The notes under the pieces are model-generated. The model saw only the letters and a program-made list of their open reading frames with translations. It was not told the origin of the DNA and did not search any database. Positions 63,909-64,000 of a stretch of DNA of 64,000 bases are shown here, piece by piece. The position numbers and the translations under genes are program-made. Location: the NCBI GenBank assembly GCA_050186825.1, contig JBFWYD010000004.1:178434-242433 (forward strand). Direction: 5' to 3'. The stretch is from NORP233 sp050186825. GTDB lineage: Bacteria > Planctomycetota > J058. Every line of letters starts with the position of its first letter. The stretch's first letter is position 1.

Positions 63909-64000
63909 GGCGACCCCGGTCCTTGACCCACGAGACGGCGCGCGGGGCGACCCGTGCGTCGTCCGTGTTTCCATGGCATCGACCGCCGTTTCGTTGCCAG
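63909..64000. other. non-coding end of window
   Basis: No gene start or terminator is evident in the last 92 bp. A TTGACC box occurs at 63922-63927 without a clear -10. Confidence 0.4.

Overview
The window is a very GC-rich (roughly 70%+) bacterial chromosome segment around the replication origin. It carries dnaA, dnaN, a DUF721/DciA-like gene and gyrB in order on the + strand. The gene content points most to a Planctomycetota-like bacterium: transmembrane Ser/Thr kinases with repeat ectodomains, an ExeA-like ATPase, FHA and Cys4 zinc-ribbon proteins, many small lipoproteins and HEAT/NHL/TPR proteins. MglA-like GTPase and roadblock genes are also common in Myxococcota, so the phylum is an inference. 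No rRNA, CRISPR array, insertion sequence or phage gene was seen.

Layout. 1-2614: end of a membrane protein, murD with a PEGA lipoprotein (minus), two tRNA-Ser genes. 2659-10264: candidate oriC, bifunctional-nuclease gene (minus), dnaA, a 1 kb gap, dnaN, DUF721, gyrB. 10660-17516: receptor-like kinase, thyA with an extended DHFR, TAXI-type receptor. 17815-23804: exported HEAT, NHL, metzincin and OmpA-like proteins. 23941-28761: two-TM RCK protein, macro-CHAT fusion, FkbM methyltransferase, serine hydrolase. 28926-36888: membrane protein, possible histone-fold protein, second kinase, SH3/LAS endopeptidase, nitronate-monooxygenase-like enzyme, double GNAT, GlsB-like protein. 36885-43845: degenerate M3-like protein, small lipoprotein with a 13-bp tandem array, miaA, and a zinc-ribbon/FHA/unknown gene run. 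43963-49512: lipoprotein, E1-beta and Lpd of a 2-oxoacid dehydrogenase, SAP/Rho_N-like protein, TPR-TerB protein. 49509-54007: two paralogous lipoproteins around a sigma-54 activator and a ferredoxin, then a secretin. 54212-58853 (all minus): asnB remnant, repeat cluster, and a GTPase/roadblock/TPR module. 59151-63908: membrane-TPR protein and an ExeA-like ATPase with an RGG/RGE-rich tail.

How the parts may work together. The origin cluster supplies initiation and elongation functions (DnaA, beta clamp, DciA-like, GyrB), and thyA-folA supplies thymidylate. The minus-strand block 54887-58853 resembles a Ras-like GTPase switch with three roadblock-type partners and an unusual membrane-anchored GTPase. 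The pair 23941-26582 (channel-like RCK protein plus macro-CHAT protease) is the best candidate for an undescribed signalling or defence module.

Non-coding structure is rich. Two intergenic palindromic families are dispersed over the window: family A (three copies, one with compensatory changes in both arms) and family B (three long inverted repeats plus one half copy). There is also a 10 x 13-bp perfect tandem array and a complex repeat cluster beside the asnB remnant. Promoters mostly show TTG-type -35 and TAnnnT -10 boxes. Several -10 boxes lie only 6-8 nt from a start codon, which suggests leaderless mRNAs. All assignments come from reading the sequence; no database search was possible.
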